Shown here: in pieces, positions 1-11,462 of the stretch
Position numbering within the stretch: the first letter of the stretch is position 1
Layout: each line of letters begins with the position of its first letter
DNA from: Cochliopodium minus
Lineage: Eukaryota > Discosea > Himatismenida > Cochliopodiidae
Direction of reading: 5' to 3'
Assembly: GCA_024220525.1 (NCBI GenBank)
Contig: JAMYWO010000031.1
Span: 1 to 64,000, forward strand
Length of the DNA stretch: 64,000 bases
Notes under the pieces: generated by a model
The model's input: only the letters and a program-made list of their open reading frames with translations
Told to the model about the DNA's origin: nothing
Databases searched by the model: none
Position numbers and translations under genes: made by a program

Positions 1-92
1 AGCACGTCCAGGCCCAAAATTTGATAAAAAATGAAGAAAGATAATTTGATTTAAAACAATAATACTTTATCAAATTTGGGCCTGGACGTGCT
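1..92. repeat. Inverted repeat with 27-28 bp arms at the window edge
   Basis: Positions 1-28 and 66-92 are reverse complements apart from one extra A in the left arm. The arms are GC-rich at their outer ends (they begin AGCACGTCCAGGCCC) and enclose a 37-bp AT-rich spacer. The base composition is unlike the surroundings. It could be a very small MITE-like element with terminal inverted repeats, a hairpin-forming site, or a fold-back artefact, since it starts at base 1. No other copy was noticed in the window. Confidence 0.75.
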
Positions 93-266
93 GGATGTTG
101 GAATTTAGTCTAGATATATGATAATCAATATAAATTTGATATTAATACCTATCAGATGCAATGATCCAAAAATAATATAAACAGCAGAATTTTTTTATTT
201 TATATTTTCTCAAAAAAATAGTAAGAGGAGCTTTAGTTTCATTATCCTGTAAATTTATATATTTTA

Positions 267-1510
267 GGAAGAACATTAAGGATTATAATATCCAAAACGA
301 AGCAACATTTCATGTCATCGTAAGGAAAATGACAAATATAAGATAAAAAATACAAACGGAGAAATCATCTTCTCTATTTCAAAAAAGAGATACCCCAACT
401 TACTTGTGTGGATGTGGAAAATTGTTAAACGAATCAGTGATCTGCATGGGTTGCCCAAAAATTATTGCAAAAGATGTTCAAAAGATCACAAGAAATGTCC
501 AAAGTAAAGTTTACGACCTCATCGCGAACAACTTCGTCATCGATCAGATCAACCAAAATGTTCTCTTCAGTGCATGATATGTAAAGAAATGATCCCATTC
601 AAAGAAATAAATGAACATCCAACGTCAAAATCGGAGCACAAAGTATATAAAAATTTTTTGAATCAATTTATAATTCAATATAATGCTAAATTAACTTTAA
701 TGATCAAACTATATTCTATAAAAAATTTTTTTAATTTAATTTTTGAAGGAATGTGTTTGTGGATTTGAAGATAAACATGAAGTGATGAAAGTTCATAGAG
801 AACAATGCTTAAAATATCTTGAGATCGTAACTCGAAAAAAACAAGAGACTAGAAATTAAAACAAAAGTCTCAATTACAAAGTGTGGGAACTCCAAAACAA
901 AGTGTTTGATCTCAAAGAGAAGAAGAAAAATAAATAAACTTAGAAAGATCATACTTTACCAAAAGATAAAATCAAAAGCACAATGAACTTCATCGAAGAA
1001 AACATTGACAAAGAAATTTTTCTTGTATTTGTTGTCAATCAAGATAGAAGGATCCGTATCCCTGTTATGTTGGATTCTCTCGGGAAAGTTGTCCCTACTT
1101 TGAGCAAGATTTTTTCAATTGAATATGAGACGAAGAATCCCAACTTTCGTTTCTCCTTTAATGGGAAAGAACTGGGATGCAACGATAGTCTTTCGAAATG
1201 TGGGGTTGTGAATAAGACGGAAATATCTGTGTTCTTTGATGATATCAACATTTACATAAAAGAACTTAATGGTACCACTCATTCTTTATTTCTTCAAAAA
1301 TCAGGTACTATCAAAGCGCCAAAAATCTTCTCAAAGAAAAGATTGGGATCCCAACTGATGAGATGAGATTCATTTTTTCTGGCAAGAATCTTGATGATGA
1401 TAAGACTTTGGAATACTATTGCATTGTCGAGTCCTCCACAATAATTTTCATAAAAAGACTCCGGGGAGATTTAAATTATTCCCACACTTTTATTTTTAGA
1501 AATGATTGAA
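267..1510 (+). pseudogene. Decayed ubiquitin-like / RING-TRAF-like zinc finger / ubiquitin-like gene
   Basis: I see four blocks in order. The first (267-343) is the end of a ubiquitin fold, with DYNIQNEATFHV matching ubiquitin DYNIQKESTLHL. A Cys-rich segment (about 395-640) has CGCGKLL and CMGC. A second Cys/His block follows a probable intron at 641-745 (ECVCGF, then HREQCLKYL). Two ubiquitin-like domains close it (983-1480), the last ending in KRLRGD like ubiquitin RLRGG. The zinc-finger part is a paralogue of the gene at 25.1 kb, which shares the CGC, EH and HxRECxKYL positions. In the main frame there are stops at 344 (TAA), 857 (TAA), 935 (TAA) and 941 (TAG), with frame shifts near 570 and 1305. 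I read this as a host pseudogene; uncorrected indels in a real gene are less likely. The usual product type would be a ubiquitin-pathway adaptor or ligase. Confidence 0.6.
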
Positions 1511-2332
1511 AGCTTCAAAAATTAAAATCAAATCGAAAGAATTAGAGTTTATCCTTTAAAATTAGAAAGATTGCTTAAATTCATAAGAAAAATTTTTTTT
1601 TTTATTTTTTTTATTTTTGAAAAAGACCTATCCAATTACTGTTGCTTTAATACTCGAAAGATAGAAAATTTTTAAAATTGTAAAGTTTTTAATAGAAATT
1701 TGATTTTTTTTTTAGGAAATGACTTCTGAACACCTCCTATTACATCGACCAAATACAGAACTCAACCTGAAAACAATGTGAGTTATGCTCGTTATGATCA
1801 AGGTAAACAATAAAATGTTTTTTTGTTATTTATTAAAATTTTAATTAAGGTTGTGTACTGGAGATGACTGCACAATTCTCCCAAGTTAACTGTAGAAGTG
1901 ATAAAAAATAAAAAAAATGAGTTTCTTTGCTTTCAATTAATCTTTAATATTTTAATTTTCATTTTTTTTATTTCCAAGAATTTTGTAAATTGAACTTTTC
2001 TTTCTATGATAGTTTATAAAAGGGTCTTTCCCCAGGGTACAATATGGTTCAATCTTTCTACTGCTTCATGTTGGAATGCTCTCTGAATATCAGATGGGAA
2101 TTTAATCCAAAAGAATTATGGATCTTCTTTTGGATAGTTATGCAAACTTTAAGACATCTTGAGGTTCAACCTCAAATTTTATATAATTGTTATTTTCAAA
2201 TGTTTGGAATCGTTATGTTATATCGAAATTTCTCTTGTTCTCAGCAAATTTAATAAATTGTTATAAGATCAAATGTGAACTTAATATCATAATCAAAATT
2301 TATATTATTTGTATATTCAAAAATTAAAAAGT
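1511..2332. other. Mostly non-coding stretch with possible exon scraps
   Basis: This 820-base stretch is AT-rich with T-runs at 1592-1620 and 1700-1715. Short open pieces near 1730-1800 and 1850-1905 can be joined across a GTAAAC...TTAAG intron, and 2030-2250 is open in one frame, but none matches a family I recognise. It may be the tail of the decayed gene to its left, or ordinary spacer. Confidence 0.35.
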
Positions 2333-2963
2333 TTATTTTGCACTTTTGAGTAAAGAGCAAAAATCATGGAAATCCAATTCTCCACTACCAGAGGTATCAT
2401 ATTGAGAAATAACAAGCTTTAATTGTTCTTGGCTCAATTCGACACCAAGATTTTTCATCAATGTACCGAGTTCAGTAGTAGAAATTTTGCCACTACCATC
2501 AGTATCAACCAAATTAAATGCTGCTCTCCATTCTTTGATTTGTTGTTCTTCGCTAGTTTCACTTGTTGATACTGTGGATGCCATTAGATCCAAAAATTCA
2601 CCAAAGTTGAGTTCACCATCTCCATTCTTATCAAATTGAAAAATAATTTGTTGAACTGATTCCTCTGGGAGTTGTACTCCAACAGCTGCGAGGACTTGTC
2701 CTAATTCAGTGGTAGAGATTTTTCCACTACCATCAGTATCAAACATGTTGAATGCGAGTTGATATTCTAATTTATTTTTTTTTGGAGCAAATTATGAAAG
2801 AGTAAAATTAATCAAGGCATAATTTTTATTTTCCTTCAAAATGAAAAGTATATAAATTTATTTATATTATTTAATTTTTGTGAGAAAAACTTATTTGGGT
2901 TATTCTTTTTAAAATAAATATTATTTTACCTTCTTTTTGTTTTTCAGTAAAATTTTTTGCCAT
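2333..2963 (-). CDS. Calmodulin-like four-EF-hand protein
   Basis: Calmodulin-type Ca2+ sensor, expected in the cytosol, where it would bind and regulate target enzymes. Two exons: 2963-2930 (begins MAKNFTEKQK) and 2766-2333, joined across a 163-base GTAAAA...TTAG intron in phase 1, giving 155 residues. Four EF-hand loops are visible: DTDGSGKISTTE twice (loops 1 and 3), DKNGDGELNFGE (loop 2) and DTSGSGELDFHD (loop 4), so all four keep acidic residues at the key positions. The linker between lobes (STVSTSETSEEQQ) is longer and more Ser/Thr/Glu-rich than in canonical calmodulin. I therefore call it calmodulin-like rather than calmodulin itself. The start sits in a short first exon that simple ORF finding misses. 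It is transcribed away from the transporter gene to its right. Confidence 0.9.
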
Positions 2964-3347
2964 TTGGATCTAATTTAGTTTTATTTTTTTTTTATTTTAT
3001 ATTTAATATTTTAAATTATTTTCTCATATTTTTTTTTTTTTTTAAATATTCATACAAAACAGTATTATCCAAAAAATACTCTAATTTAGAAAGAAAATTG
3101 GTTGTTCAAAGAATGTTTTCTTTTATCCAATCAAATCTTATGAAATTTTTGAAATAATTTATCCAACTTCAAATGATCATCAAATTGATTGAAATTTCTG
3201 AGCATATCAAATCAAAAGAAATAACGGAATATAAAAACTGCTTGATCAATAATTCTCAAAATTTAGAAAATTCTTTGCAATTTTTATTATTTCCAAAAAA
3301 AAATTAAAATTGGCCTTTTGTAATTAGCTCGCCAATAACAAATAACG
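2964..3347. promoter_or_regulatory. Divergent intergenic region
   Basis: 384 bases between two genes transcribed outwards (calmodulin-like on minus, transporter on plus). It must hold both promoters, but I see only T-rich and A-rich runs and no clear motif. Confidence 0.3.
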
Positions 3348-5271
3348 ATGATAGATGAAGTAGAATATAGAATTGAAGATGGTCCCAAAGTCAAAAAGAT
3401 AAATAGAACCTATTTCTGCAACAATAAACTGGATTTTTCGAATTTATTCATGGTGATCATATTGGTGATCCTATATTTCACTGTAAGGCAAATATTAAAA
3501 GGGATATATCTTCAAAATATCACATTGGTGGAATTATATAAATCTTTTTATGAAATATCCATTTCTTTTTCATTCATCATAATTAACAAATATAAACAAA
3601 TATAAAGCATAAAATCAAATAGAAAAAGCTTCAAAATAATAATTAGGTGAAAATATATTTTTATTTTCATAACCTTATTATCATACAAGGGTACAACATC
3701 ATTGCCATTCTACAACAAACTGGTATTCAATGGCACCAAAAACATTGAAGGTTATGGCTATCCATTGGTGGCTACCTGGATTCAGATGTTCTTCGTGGCG
3801 ATCCTGTTGTTGATATGGGATGTCTTGCGACATTATCTATGCCCAACAGATGGAAAAAATGATTCTTGGATATTTGGGAAAGGATTTTTGGTGAAATTGT
3901 AAAAATTAAAAGTGGAATCTCTTTTAAATAATTATTTTTTATTTTTTATTTATTATTTAATTTAATTTAATTTAAATTAATTTTAATTTTCTTTTTTGTT
4001 TCTCAGAAAATATTTGGTATTGCCTGGAGTGTTTTTTGCAGCGACAATCTCTCTCACTAACATGGGGATATTCAAACTGAAATCGGTGGACACACATGTC
4101 ATCCTCACATCCACAGAAGTAAAAAAAAAAAATTTTTTTTCACACAAAAAAGTATTTTGACAAAAAAAAAAATTAAGTAGTAAAACAAAAATTGTAATAA
4201 CATCAAAAAAAAAAAAATGAAAACACAAAAAAAATCATTTTTCGAAAGATAAATTACTGAAAAGACTTTTTAAAAATAAAATTATATCATTAAAAAATGA
4301 AATAAAACATAAATTAATGAAATAATTTTTTTTTTTTTTTTCAATTCAAAGATTTTTTGGGTGGTGATTTTTGCGTGGATTGTACAGAGAGAGAAACCTA
4401 CTCTCATTGTAGTTTTGGACGTTTTGCTCCTCATTGCTGGAGTGATTCTCATATCTATTAATTTGAACGAACACGTAAAAAAGTTCAAAAAAAAAAGTTC
4501 AAAATAAAAAAAAAAAAAAAATTTAAATTTTTTTACAAAGATCAAAATTAATAGCGAATATTTCGAAGCTTTGTTTTACAATTTATCATCAGGTCTAACA
4601 TCGTAACGAATTTTTCTAAAATTTAAAAGTTGATTTTTATTTTTTTTTTATTTTTTTTTTTTTTTTATTTTAAAAAAAATAGTGCAATGTTGATAGTCTC
4701 TCTTCGTTTTGGTATCACCAAGTTGAGAATCAGGAACGAAAACTTAACTGTTCTCGAAATGGCTCTTTTCAAAATGGTTATATCTACCATTCTACTTTTT
4801 CCGTTCACTTTCATATTCGAAATGAAAGGTGCACCAAATCATTTTAAATTTTTATTTTCATTATTATTTTTTATTAAAGGTTACAGTGTATTGTACAAAG
4901 CTTCTCCAGATATGAAATGGTTAATTTTTGCGGGTGTTTTCATCACTTTTCTTTTCCAAACATCCAATGTTGGACTAACTTCATATTCAATGGCAACGTC
5001 AGTTGGGATAGTTGCTCAATGCAAAATGTAAAAAATTTTTTTTGAAAATTTTTTTTTTTTATTGCCTTCTTAATAAAGTCTTCCTCAAATTTTTATTGAT
5101 ATCATCATTGGAAATTTCCATGCTACTGTTCTCAAAATCATTGGTACTACATTGGCAGCAGTCAGTGCAGTTATTTATTCAATATATAGATATAGAATCT
5201 ATAGAAAAGAAGAAGCACTTTTTATACAAAAAGAATTTTATAATTCCTTTGAGAAGATATCGTTGAATTAG
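3348..5271 (+). CDS. Triose-phosphate transporter (TPT/SLC35) family membrane transporter
   Basis: Drug/metabolite-transporter-superfamily protein of the TPT branch, which exchanges sugar phosphates or nucleotide sugars across organelle membranes (Golgi/ER or plastid types). Eight exons fit in phase: 3348-3482, 3690-3898, 4007-4118, 4352-4474, 4541-4602, 4683-4828, 4880-5027 and 5079-5271, giving 375 residues. This is a usual length for a ten-helix member. Family landmarks are YNKLVF with PLVATWIQM early, GVFFAATISLTNMGI in the middle, LTSAMLIVSLRFGITK in the second half and ILPQIFIDIIIG near the end, followed by a basic cytosolic tail. Substrate cannot be told from the sequence; SLC35C/E-like Golgi members are the closest style. 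All introns are short and AT-rich. Confidence 0.88.
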
Positions 5272-5350
5272 AAAACTTTTTAAAAAGTGAAAATTAAAAT
5301 TTTTGTAAAAATCATGATTTTTTTGTTAAATATTAGTTTTAATAACTGGG

Positions 5351-8300
5351 TCATGAAGAAAAGCCTTTGTATAATATGAGAGACATTAAACCAATGGATA
5401 AAAGGCCCATTGGGATACCTATAGCAAGAAGCAAGTCGAGGTTGTCGTTAATCTGAGTCGAAGGGGGAGTGAGAACAGCACTATCGGAAGGGACTTCAAC
5501 AACAAAGTCTCTTGGAGGAAGGGTATCAATGACCTCGGGAGGAAAAGTAGATGGTACAACTAGAGTAGGGGTGACAGTTGTGGTGACAGCGACAGTAGGA
5601 CTACTCGTAGTTTGAAGATCCGTGTCATTAAATTCACATTCACAATCTAAGAGAGTAACTCCATTGCAGCCAGGATAGACTTGGGAAGTGTTTTTACAAA
5701 CGGTGGAATAAGGAGAGACGATGGAAGTAGTTTGGGTGACGATGTCAGTGAGATTTTTGATATCACTAGGGTAAACTTCCAAAGGAAACCAATGTCCATT
5801 GCTTGACAAAATACAAACAGTGATGGTAAGTTTGTCAAAAGGAGGGCATAAGTTAGGAGGGAGTGTTGGCTGGGTAGTTGGAAATAATGTCATTGTTGTT
5901 GGTTCTACAGAAGTTTCGGGAGAAAGAGAGGAAGGAGGTAATGTAGAAGACTGGTGATTACTACAATTACAGTCCAAAATGATCAATGTTCCGTTTTGAT
6001 TGACAATAGGAAATCCAGGATATTGAACATTGTTGTAAAAATCAAAAAGATCCAAAACTTCACTCACATTTGCAACAATCAAGATGAAACCTGAGCTTGT
6101 TGAATTGGAGGGAATGCAAATGTTGACAGTGTGGGAGATGATGTCCGTGTTGTTGCAAATGATGCAATTTGTTGAATTGTCTGGACAAACACAAGCAGTG
6201 TTATTTGTGGACGAGTTTGAACACTGACCACAATCATCAATAATATTGGGAGGAATACAACCAGGAGGGAGTGTGGGCATAACTGTTGGAACTTGAGTGT
6301 TGAGGTGGGTGGGAGTTTCTGTTATAAAAGTGGGAGTTTCTGTAGGAGATTCTGTGGAAGCAGAAAAATTAGTAGGAAAGGAGGTTGATGATTGAGTAAA
6401 AGTGGGTGATTGAGTGGAAGAAACACTAGTGCTTGCGGAAGATGTGGAAGTGCTAGAAGTGGGAGGAGAGTGTGTTGATGAAGTAGTGATACTTGGTATT
6501 GAAGTGCTTGTAAGAGAGCTGCTTGGGGAGGAAGTACTTGGGGAGGAAGTACTTGGTATTGGATTACTTGGAAGAGAGGTGCTTGGCCTCAATGTAGAAG
6601 GAGAACTAAAAGTGGGTGATTGAGTGGAAGAAACACTAGTGCTAGGAGAAGATGTGGAAGGACCAAAAGTGGGAGGAGAGTGTGTTGATGAAGTAGTGAT
6701 ACTTGGTACCGGAGTACTTGGAAGAATAGTGCTTGGGAAAATTATGGGTTGTCCACTTGTTGTTGGTTGTGAAGAAGTTTCGGGAGAAAGAGAGGTTGAG
6801 AAAAGAGTGGAAGGAGGTAATGTAGAAGACTGGAGATTACTGCAATTACAGTCCAAAATGATCAATGTTCCGTTTTGATTGACAATAGGAAATCCAGGAT
6901 ATTGAACATTGTTGTTGTAAAAATCAAAAAGATCCAAAACTTCACTCACATTTGCAACAATCAAGATGAAACCTGAGCTTGTTGAATTGGAGGGAATGCA
7001 AATGTTGACAGTGTGGGAGATGATGTCCGTGTTGTTGCAAATGATGCAATTTGTTGAATTGTCTGGACAAACACAAGCAGTGTTGTTTGTGGAGGAGTTT
7101 GAACACTGACCACAATCATCAATGAAATTGGGAGGAAAACAACCAGGAGGGAGTGTGGGTGTAACTGTTGGAACTTGGGTGGGAGTTTCTGTAGGGATTT
7201 CAGTAGGAGACTCTGTAGGAGGATTACTCACAGTAGAATTACAATCACAGTCCAAGTAAATGGTTCCATTTTCGACATATCTTCCTGGAAATGACACTCC
7301 AGGAACTTCTCTAAAATATCTGTTGACATCTTCTTTTTCGATGTGCAACTTTGTATAAAGAGGATCACCAGTGTTTGTACTGTTGGAAGGAACACAAATG
7401 ACCAAACCACTTGAAATGGTGGAGTTGTAACATTCTTGGCACGTGTTCGCAGAGTTGTTAGTGTTTGTTTCATTAAAGCATTGACATGCTTTGTTTCTGT
7501 TTTCTGGGGTTGTGCATAATCCACAATCATCCAATGTTGTACCTCTTGGACAGTTTACGGGAATATCAGAACAACTGCAATTGATAAAAACAGTGTATCC
7601 ATCAGGGAAAGTGTAATATTGTCCTGGAAAAAGCACACCTTGCACATTGTTCAAATACATTTCGATATCATCCCTTTCAATGTGATGAGGCAAGTAATTT
7701 GGATCGTTTGGATCGCTGCTGTTGGAAGGGACACATATCTTTAATCCACTTGAAATGGAGGATGGCCCACAATCTACACATTCCCTATCCCTTTCTTGTA
7801 GTGCAGTACAAGTACATGCTTTGTTTCTGTTTTCTGGGGTTGTGCATAATCCACAATCATCCAATGTCGTTCCTCCAAGGCATCCAATCACCACATCCCT
7901 GCAATCACAATCAAGGAAGATTTTGTTTCCATCCATATCAGTAGAATAATGACCAGGATATGCCATCCCTCTCACATTTTGGATGTATTCCAACACATTC
8001 TTCCTTTCAATATGTTGTTTAATATAATGTGGATCATTAGGAATCCTGCTGTTGGATGGAACACAGATTGGTATGCCACTTGAGATGGAGGATGTATTGC
8101 ATCCAATGCATTTTCTTTTCAATTTTCTTTCTCTTGGGCAACTACATGCTTTGTTCCTGTTTTCTGGGGTTGTGCATAATCCACAATCATCCAATGTTGT
8201 ACCTCTTGGACATTTTTTTATTTCTGCTTTGCACTCACAATCTACTATTTCACCATTCTCATTTCTATGTCCTGGAATTATAGATCCATTGATTGTATTC

Positions 8301-8739
8301 ATTATGAAAGGCACATTCTGCATTTCTACATTCGTTTTCATATATTCATTATTTCCCAGTGAGATGCAGATGATCACTCCACTAGAGATGCCTGAATTTC
8401 TACATTTCATACAATCACAATTTTTGTAATCTTGATCACTACATCCACATTGTTTTGTTTCATTTTCTTTTGAATCTACACACAATCCACATTTACTTTG
8501 ATATGTGCCTATTGGGCAACAAAAATCATCTCTAGATACTGATTTACTTTCCCTAATCGTATCATTTGGGATTATTAATTCTTCATTTATCAAATTCGAT
8601 TCAGATTTGAACAATATCCTTTATGAATAATTGTTTATATATTCCTAATCAAAAATGAATATTCTTACCCATCATCCATCAATAATGAAGATTTAATGAT
8701 AAATGGAAGAATCAATATCAATACTATAAAGTGTTTCAT
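5351..8739 (-). CDS. Large Cys-rich, Ser/Thr/Pro-rich type I surface glycoprotein
   Basis: Two exons: a signal-peptide exon 8739-8669 (MKHFIVLILILPF) and a 3.27-kb exon 8618-5351, giving about 1112 residues. After the signal come six repeated Cys modules of about 100 residues. Modules 2-4 share GTTLDDCGLCTTPENRNKAC; two later modules share DDCGQCSNSSTNNTACVC and are almost identical to each other. Each module ends in a PG...LDCxC pattern. Ser/Thr/Pro mucin-like stalks separate the later modules. A seventh, divergent half-module (TVCILSS...DCECEF) precedes one transmembrane helix (LAIGIPMGLLSIGLMSLILY) and a five-residue cytosolic tail. Many NxS/T sites suggest heavy N-glycosylation. The role is unknown; adhesion or prey/matrix binding is an inference. 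A clear paralogue lies at 32.75-37.43 kb. Confidence 0.88.
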
Positions 8740-8860
8740 CTGATTCTAAATCTAATTTTTATTTTAATTTTTAGAATTGTCAATAAAAATTTGACACCCT
8801 TTTTAGAAAATTAAAAATACATTTCACTGAAAGGTTTATATTTTTCTCTTTGAAATATGA

Positions 8861-9230
8861 TCAAAAGAATAAATCCATTTTTTCATCGAGAATTGTGTTT
8901 GGAGAGATTAAACATTGGTGCAATGCAAATATGTGTTTTAGGTAGATGCTGTTGGATCTGCTCAGATTTCCAAATATTACGATCACAAAAGCCTCTAAGA
9001 GTGTCAATGTACCATCGTTGGAGATCTCGATAGGAGATATTTCTATCGCTTTTCGAAGCAACCTTCACAAAGAGAGCAATAGTATTTTTTATTTTTAATT
9101 TTTTATTTTTAATTTTTATTGTCAATTTTTTTTTTATTTATTTGTAATCCTTCAACAAGGTTTCATTCAGGATTCAAAGTATCATTGAGGTTGCTTTTCA
9201 CATGATGCAGCCAATTAAAAAAATAGAAGA
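8861..9230 (-). pseudogene. Possible coding remnant, family unknown
   Basis: On the minus strand an open stretch of about 62 codons (containing YRDLQRWYIDTLRGF and ending KHNSR) follows a T-rich tract that could be an intron end. Further upstream NWLHHVKSNLN is open in one frame before a stop. A second frame of the same DNA is also open, so I cannot say which is real. It could be a decayed gene or transposase scrap. Confidence 0.3.
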
Positions 9231-9458
9231 AAAAGAAAACTATAATGAGATATGACACTAACTAACAGAATAAAATCTTTTATTAGCAATGCCTGTTTAG
9301 AGAAAAATTTTTTTTTTTGTTGTGAGAAAATGACAACATTAAAACATGAATTGATCTGGATGATATCCATTTGCTAAACCTTTTTAAAACCCTTTAAATT
9401 TATTTAATCCTTTATTTTTTTTAATTTAATTTTTGATTTTTTTTACTTTGTTTAATTT
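9231..9458. other. AT-rich spacer
   Basis: Nothing recognisable; contains T-runs and the 3' flank of the RCC1 gene. Confidence 0.4.
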
Positions 9459-10675
9459 TTAAATGAAAGAAAGATGAATGATTAAGTGAAGAAGATATTT
9501 TGGAAGTTTATATGCAATTTTCTTTTGAAAATATTTGGAAACAAGAACAAATTCAAGAATAGACAGTTTTATTTCATTTGAGAAAAGAGAGTGAGTTTGG
9601 GTAGACCATTCAAGAACATCACCTGATCCAATAAACATCAAAGAAGGATTGTTAAAAATCAAACCATGAGAATGTTTTTTTGAAGAAAAAGATCCTCTTG
9701 CAAAAACGTTTCCATCATTGTAATGAAAGAAAGAAGAATAAGAAGAACAAAGAATAGATTGAATGTTTTTATCTTTCGTAATTGATTGAGGTGACAACAT
9801 TTCATCTTCATCAATTTTTAAGCTTAATTTATGGTCTTCATTGGATCCAAAACCAATAATTTCTCCATCTTTTTTCAAAATGAGGGTGTGATATGATGTT
9901 CTAATCATATTTATATTTTCTATTTTCATCAATAAAGTTGGTGTTTTTATTATTCCCTCGTTTTCTTTCAATCCCAATATTTTATTAATACTATTTTTTA
10001 AATTAAATTATTTTTTAAAAAAAATTTTAATTTGAAGAAATTTTAAAAAAAAATTAACTTGTTTCCAAAAACATAAATTTCTCCATTTTTCTTGTGATAA
10101 ATAGTGTAATTATCTCCACAAACAATATCTTCAATATCAAGATCATTCAATAAAAAAGTGGGTGTATGTTTATCAACAACATCTCCCAATCCAAGTTGTC
10201 CACTTAGATTATATCCAAAAACCAACAAATCTCCATTTTCTTTGTAAATGGTTGAATGAAAACCTCCCAATCTTATCATTTTGATCGTTTTATCTTTCAT
10301 CAACAAAGTTGGGGAAAATTTTTGTTTTTCTGAATTTCCAATTCCTAATTGTCCAAATTCATTATCACCAAACACCAACAATTCTCCATTTTCTTTGTAA
10401 ATCATTGTATGAGCGTCTCCACAGGAAATTAGTTTGATAGTTGGATCATTCATCACCAATACTGGTTTATATTGATCTTTATAATTTCCTATTCCTAATT
10501 GTCCATATCCATTGTATCCAAATGCAAATAAATCTCCATTTTTATAAAAGATCAAAGAAAAGCAATTTCCCAAACAAATTGATTTTATATTTTTATCATT
10601 AATCAATAAAATTGGTTTATCTGTCCATTTTATATCTATTCCAATTCCTAATTGACCAAAGTTATTTTCTCCCAT
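9459..10675 (-). CDS. RCC1-repeat (beta-propeller) protein with C-terminal WS/PK box
   Basis: Two exons, 10675-10059 and 9990-9459, joined in phase 2 give 382 residues. RCC1 repeats recur about every 55 residues with the core pattern FGxNxxGQLGxG (FGYNGYGQLGIG, FGDNEFGQLGIG, FGYNLSGQLGLG), then a degenerate repeat (GFGSNEDHKLSL). The last 50 residues leave the propeller and carry the pattern EWSTQTHSLFS...KLPKYLLHLIIHLSF, which is shared with the two ankyrin proteins of this window. The frame stays open for about 20 codons upstream of the chosen ATG (including a repeat-like DGDLYG), so a further 5' exon is possible. RCC1-type propellers act in GTPase exchange, ubiquitin ligation or scaffolding; which applies here is not visible. 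Confidence 0.8.
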
Positions 10676-11462
10676 TCCATATAAATCTCCATCATCTTTT
10701 ATTTTGTTTGATGATTTGTTGACGTAGGAATAAAAAAAAGTTACAATTAAATAATTAAGATTTTACAACAATAAAACAAAAGATGTTCTGAATGGAATCC
10801 ACTACTCATCCTATTCATTTTTTTTTAAGACTGAATTTTTTTTAATAACATTATTCTCATAAAATTTATTTTTATTAATTAAATATTAATTAATTTAATT
10901 ATTGCACCAAAAGACTCAACTTTAATGATTACTAAATTTAATTCAAGATAAAGATCTCATTCATGCTCAAAAAATAGTTCTTCTTCATTCTTAAAATTTT
11001 TGAGTAAATTGAACAAAACATCCTTCTCTCATTTTAGAAACAATTTAAACTGTTTAAGAAAAGTCATATGTGCCGTGATAGGGTATTTCTCTTTGAGGAA
11101 ACGCTTAAGATCTTCAATTTCATTTCTGGTTATAAGGTCACTTGATTAAAAGTATTTCTGTTTCATCTGATAGGAAACAGTTTCTTAATCTAATTTTTAT
11201 TTGTTATTTTTTGGTATTGTCAAAGAGGAAAAAAGATAATTTTCAACTGATACATTTTCCCAAGTGAGCTCTTTTTAATTAAAAAGTTTCTTAATTAAAA
11301 CATGGATTGAAACATTTTCATTTGAGAAAAGAAATCTTTATCTAGAGATTTGAGAGTTTAGAGAACAAATTTTTAAAATTTATGAAAAATTAGTTTTTAA
11401 TGTGATAAAAAAGTGAAAAATGTGGAAAAGAAGAGAAGAAGGAAAATGTAAAGATTTTCCTT
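10676..11462. other. Spacer with an orphan reading frame at 11029-11148 (minus)
   Basis: Between the RCC1 and Zn2Cys6 genes. A short minus-strand frame (SDLITRNEIEDLKRF... ending LFLK at 11029) reads like protein but has no start or partner exon that I can find. It may be a remnant or an exon of an unrecognised gene. The rest is AT-rich spacer. Confidence 0.35.

Noticed and set aside
7699-8429. Plus-strand ORFs opposite the Cys-module protein
   Set aside because: Antisense frames of the repeated modules; the minus strand carries the signal peptide, modules and helix.
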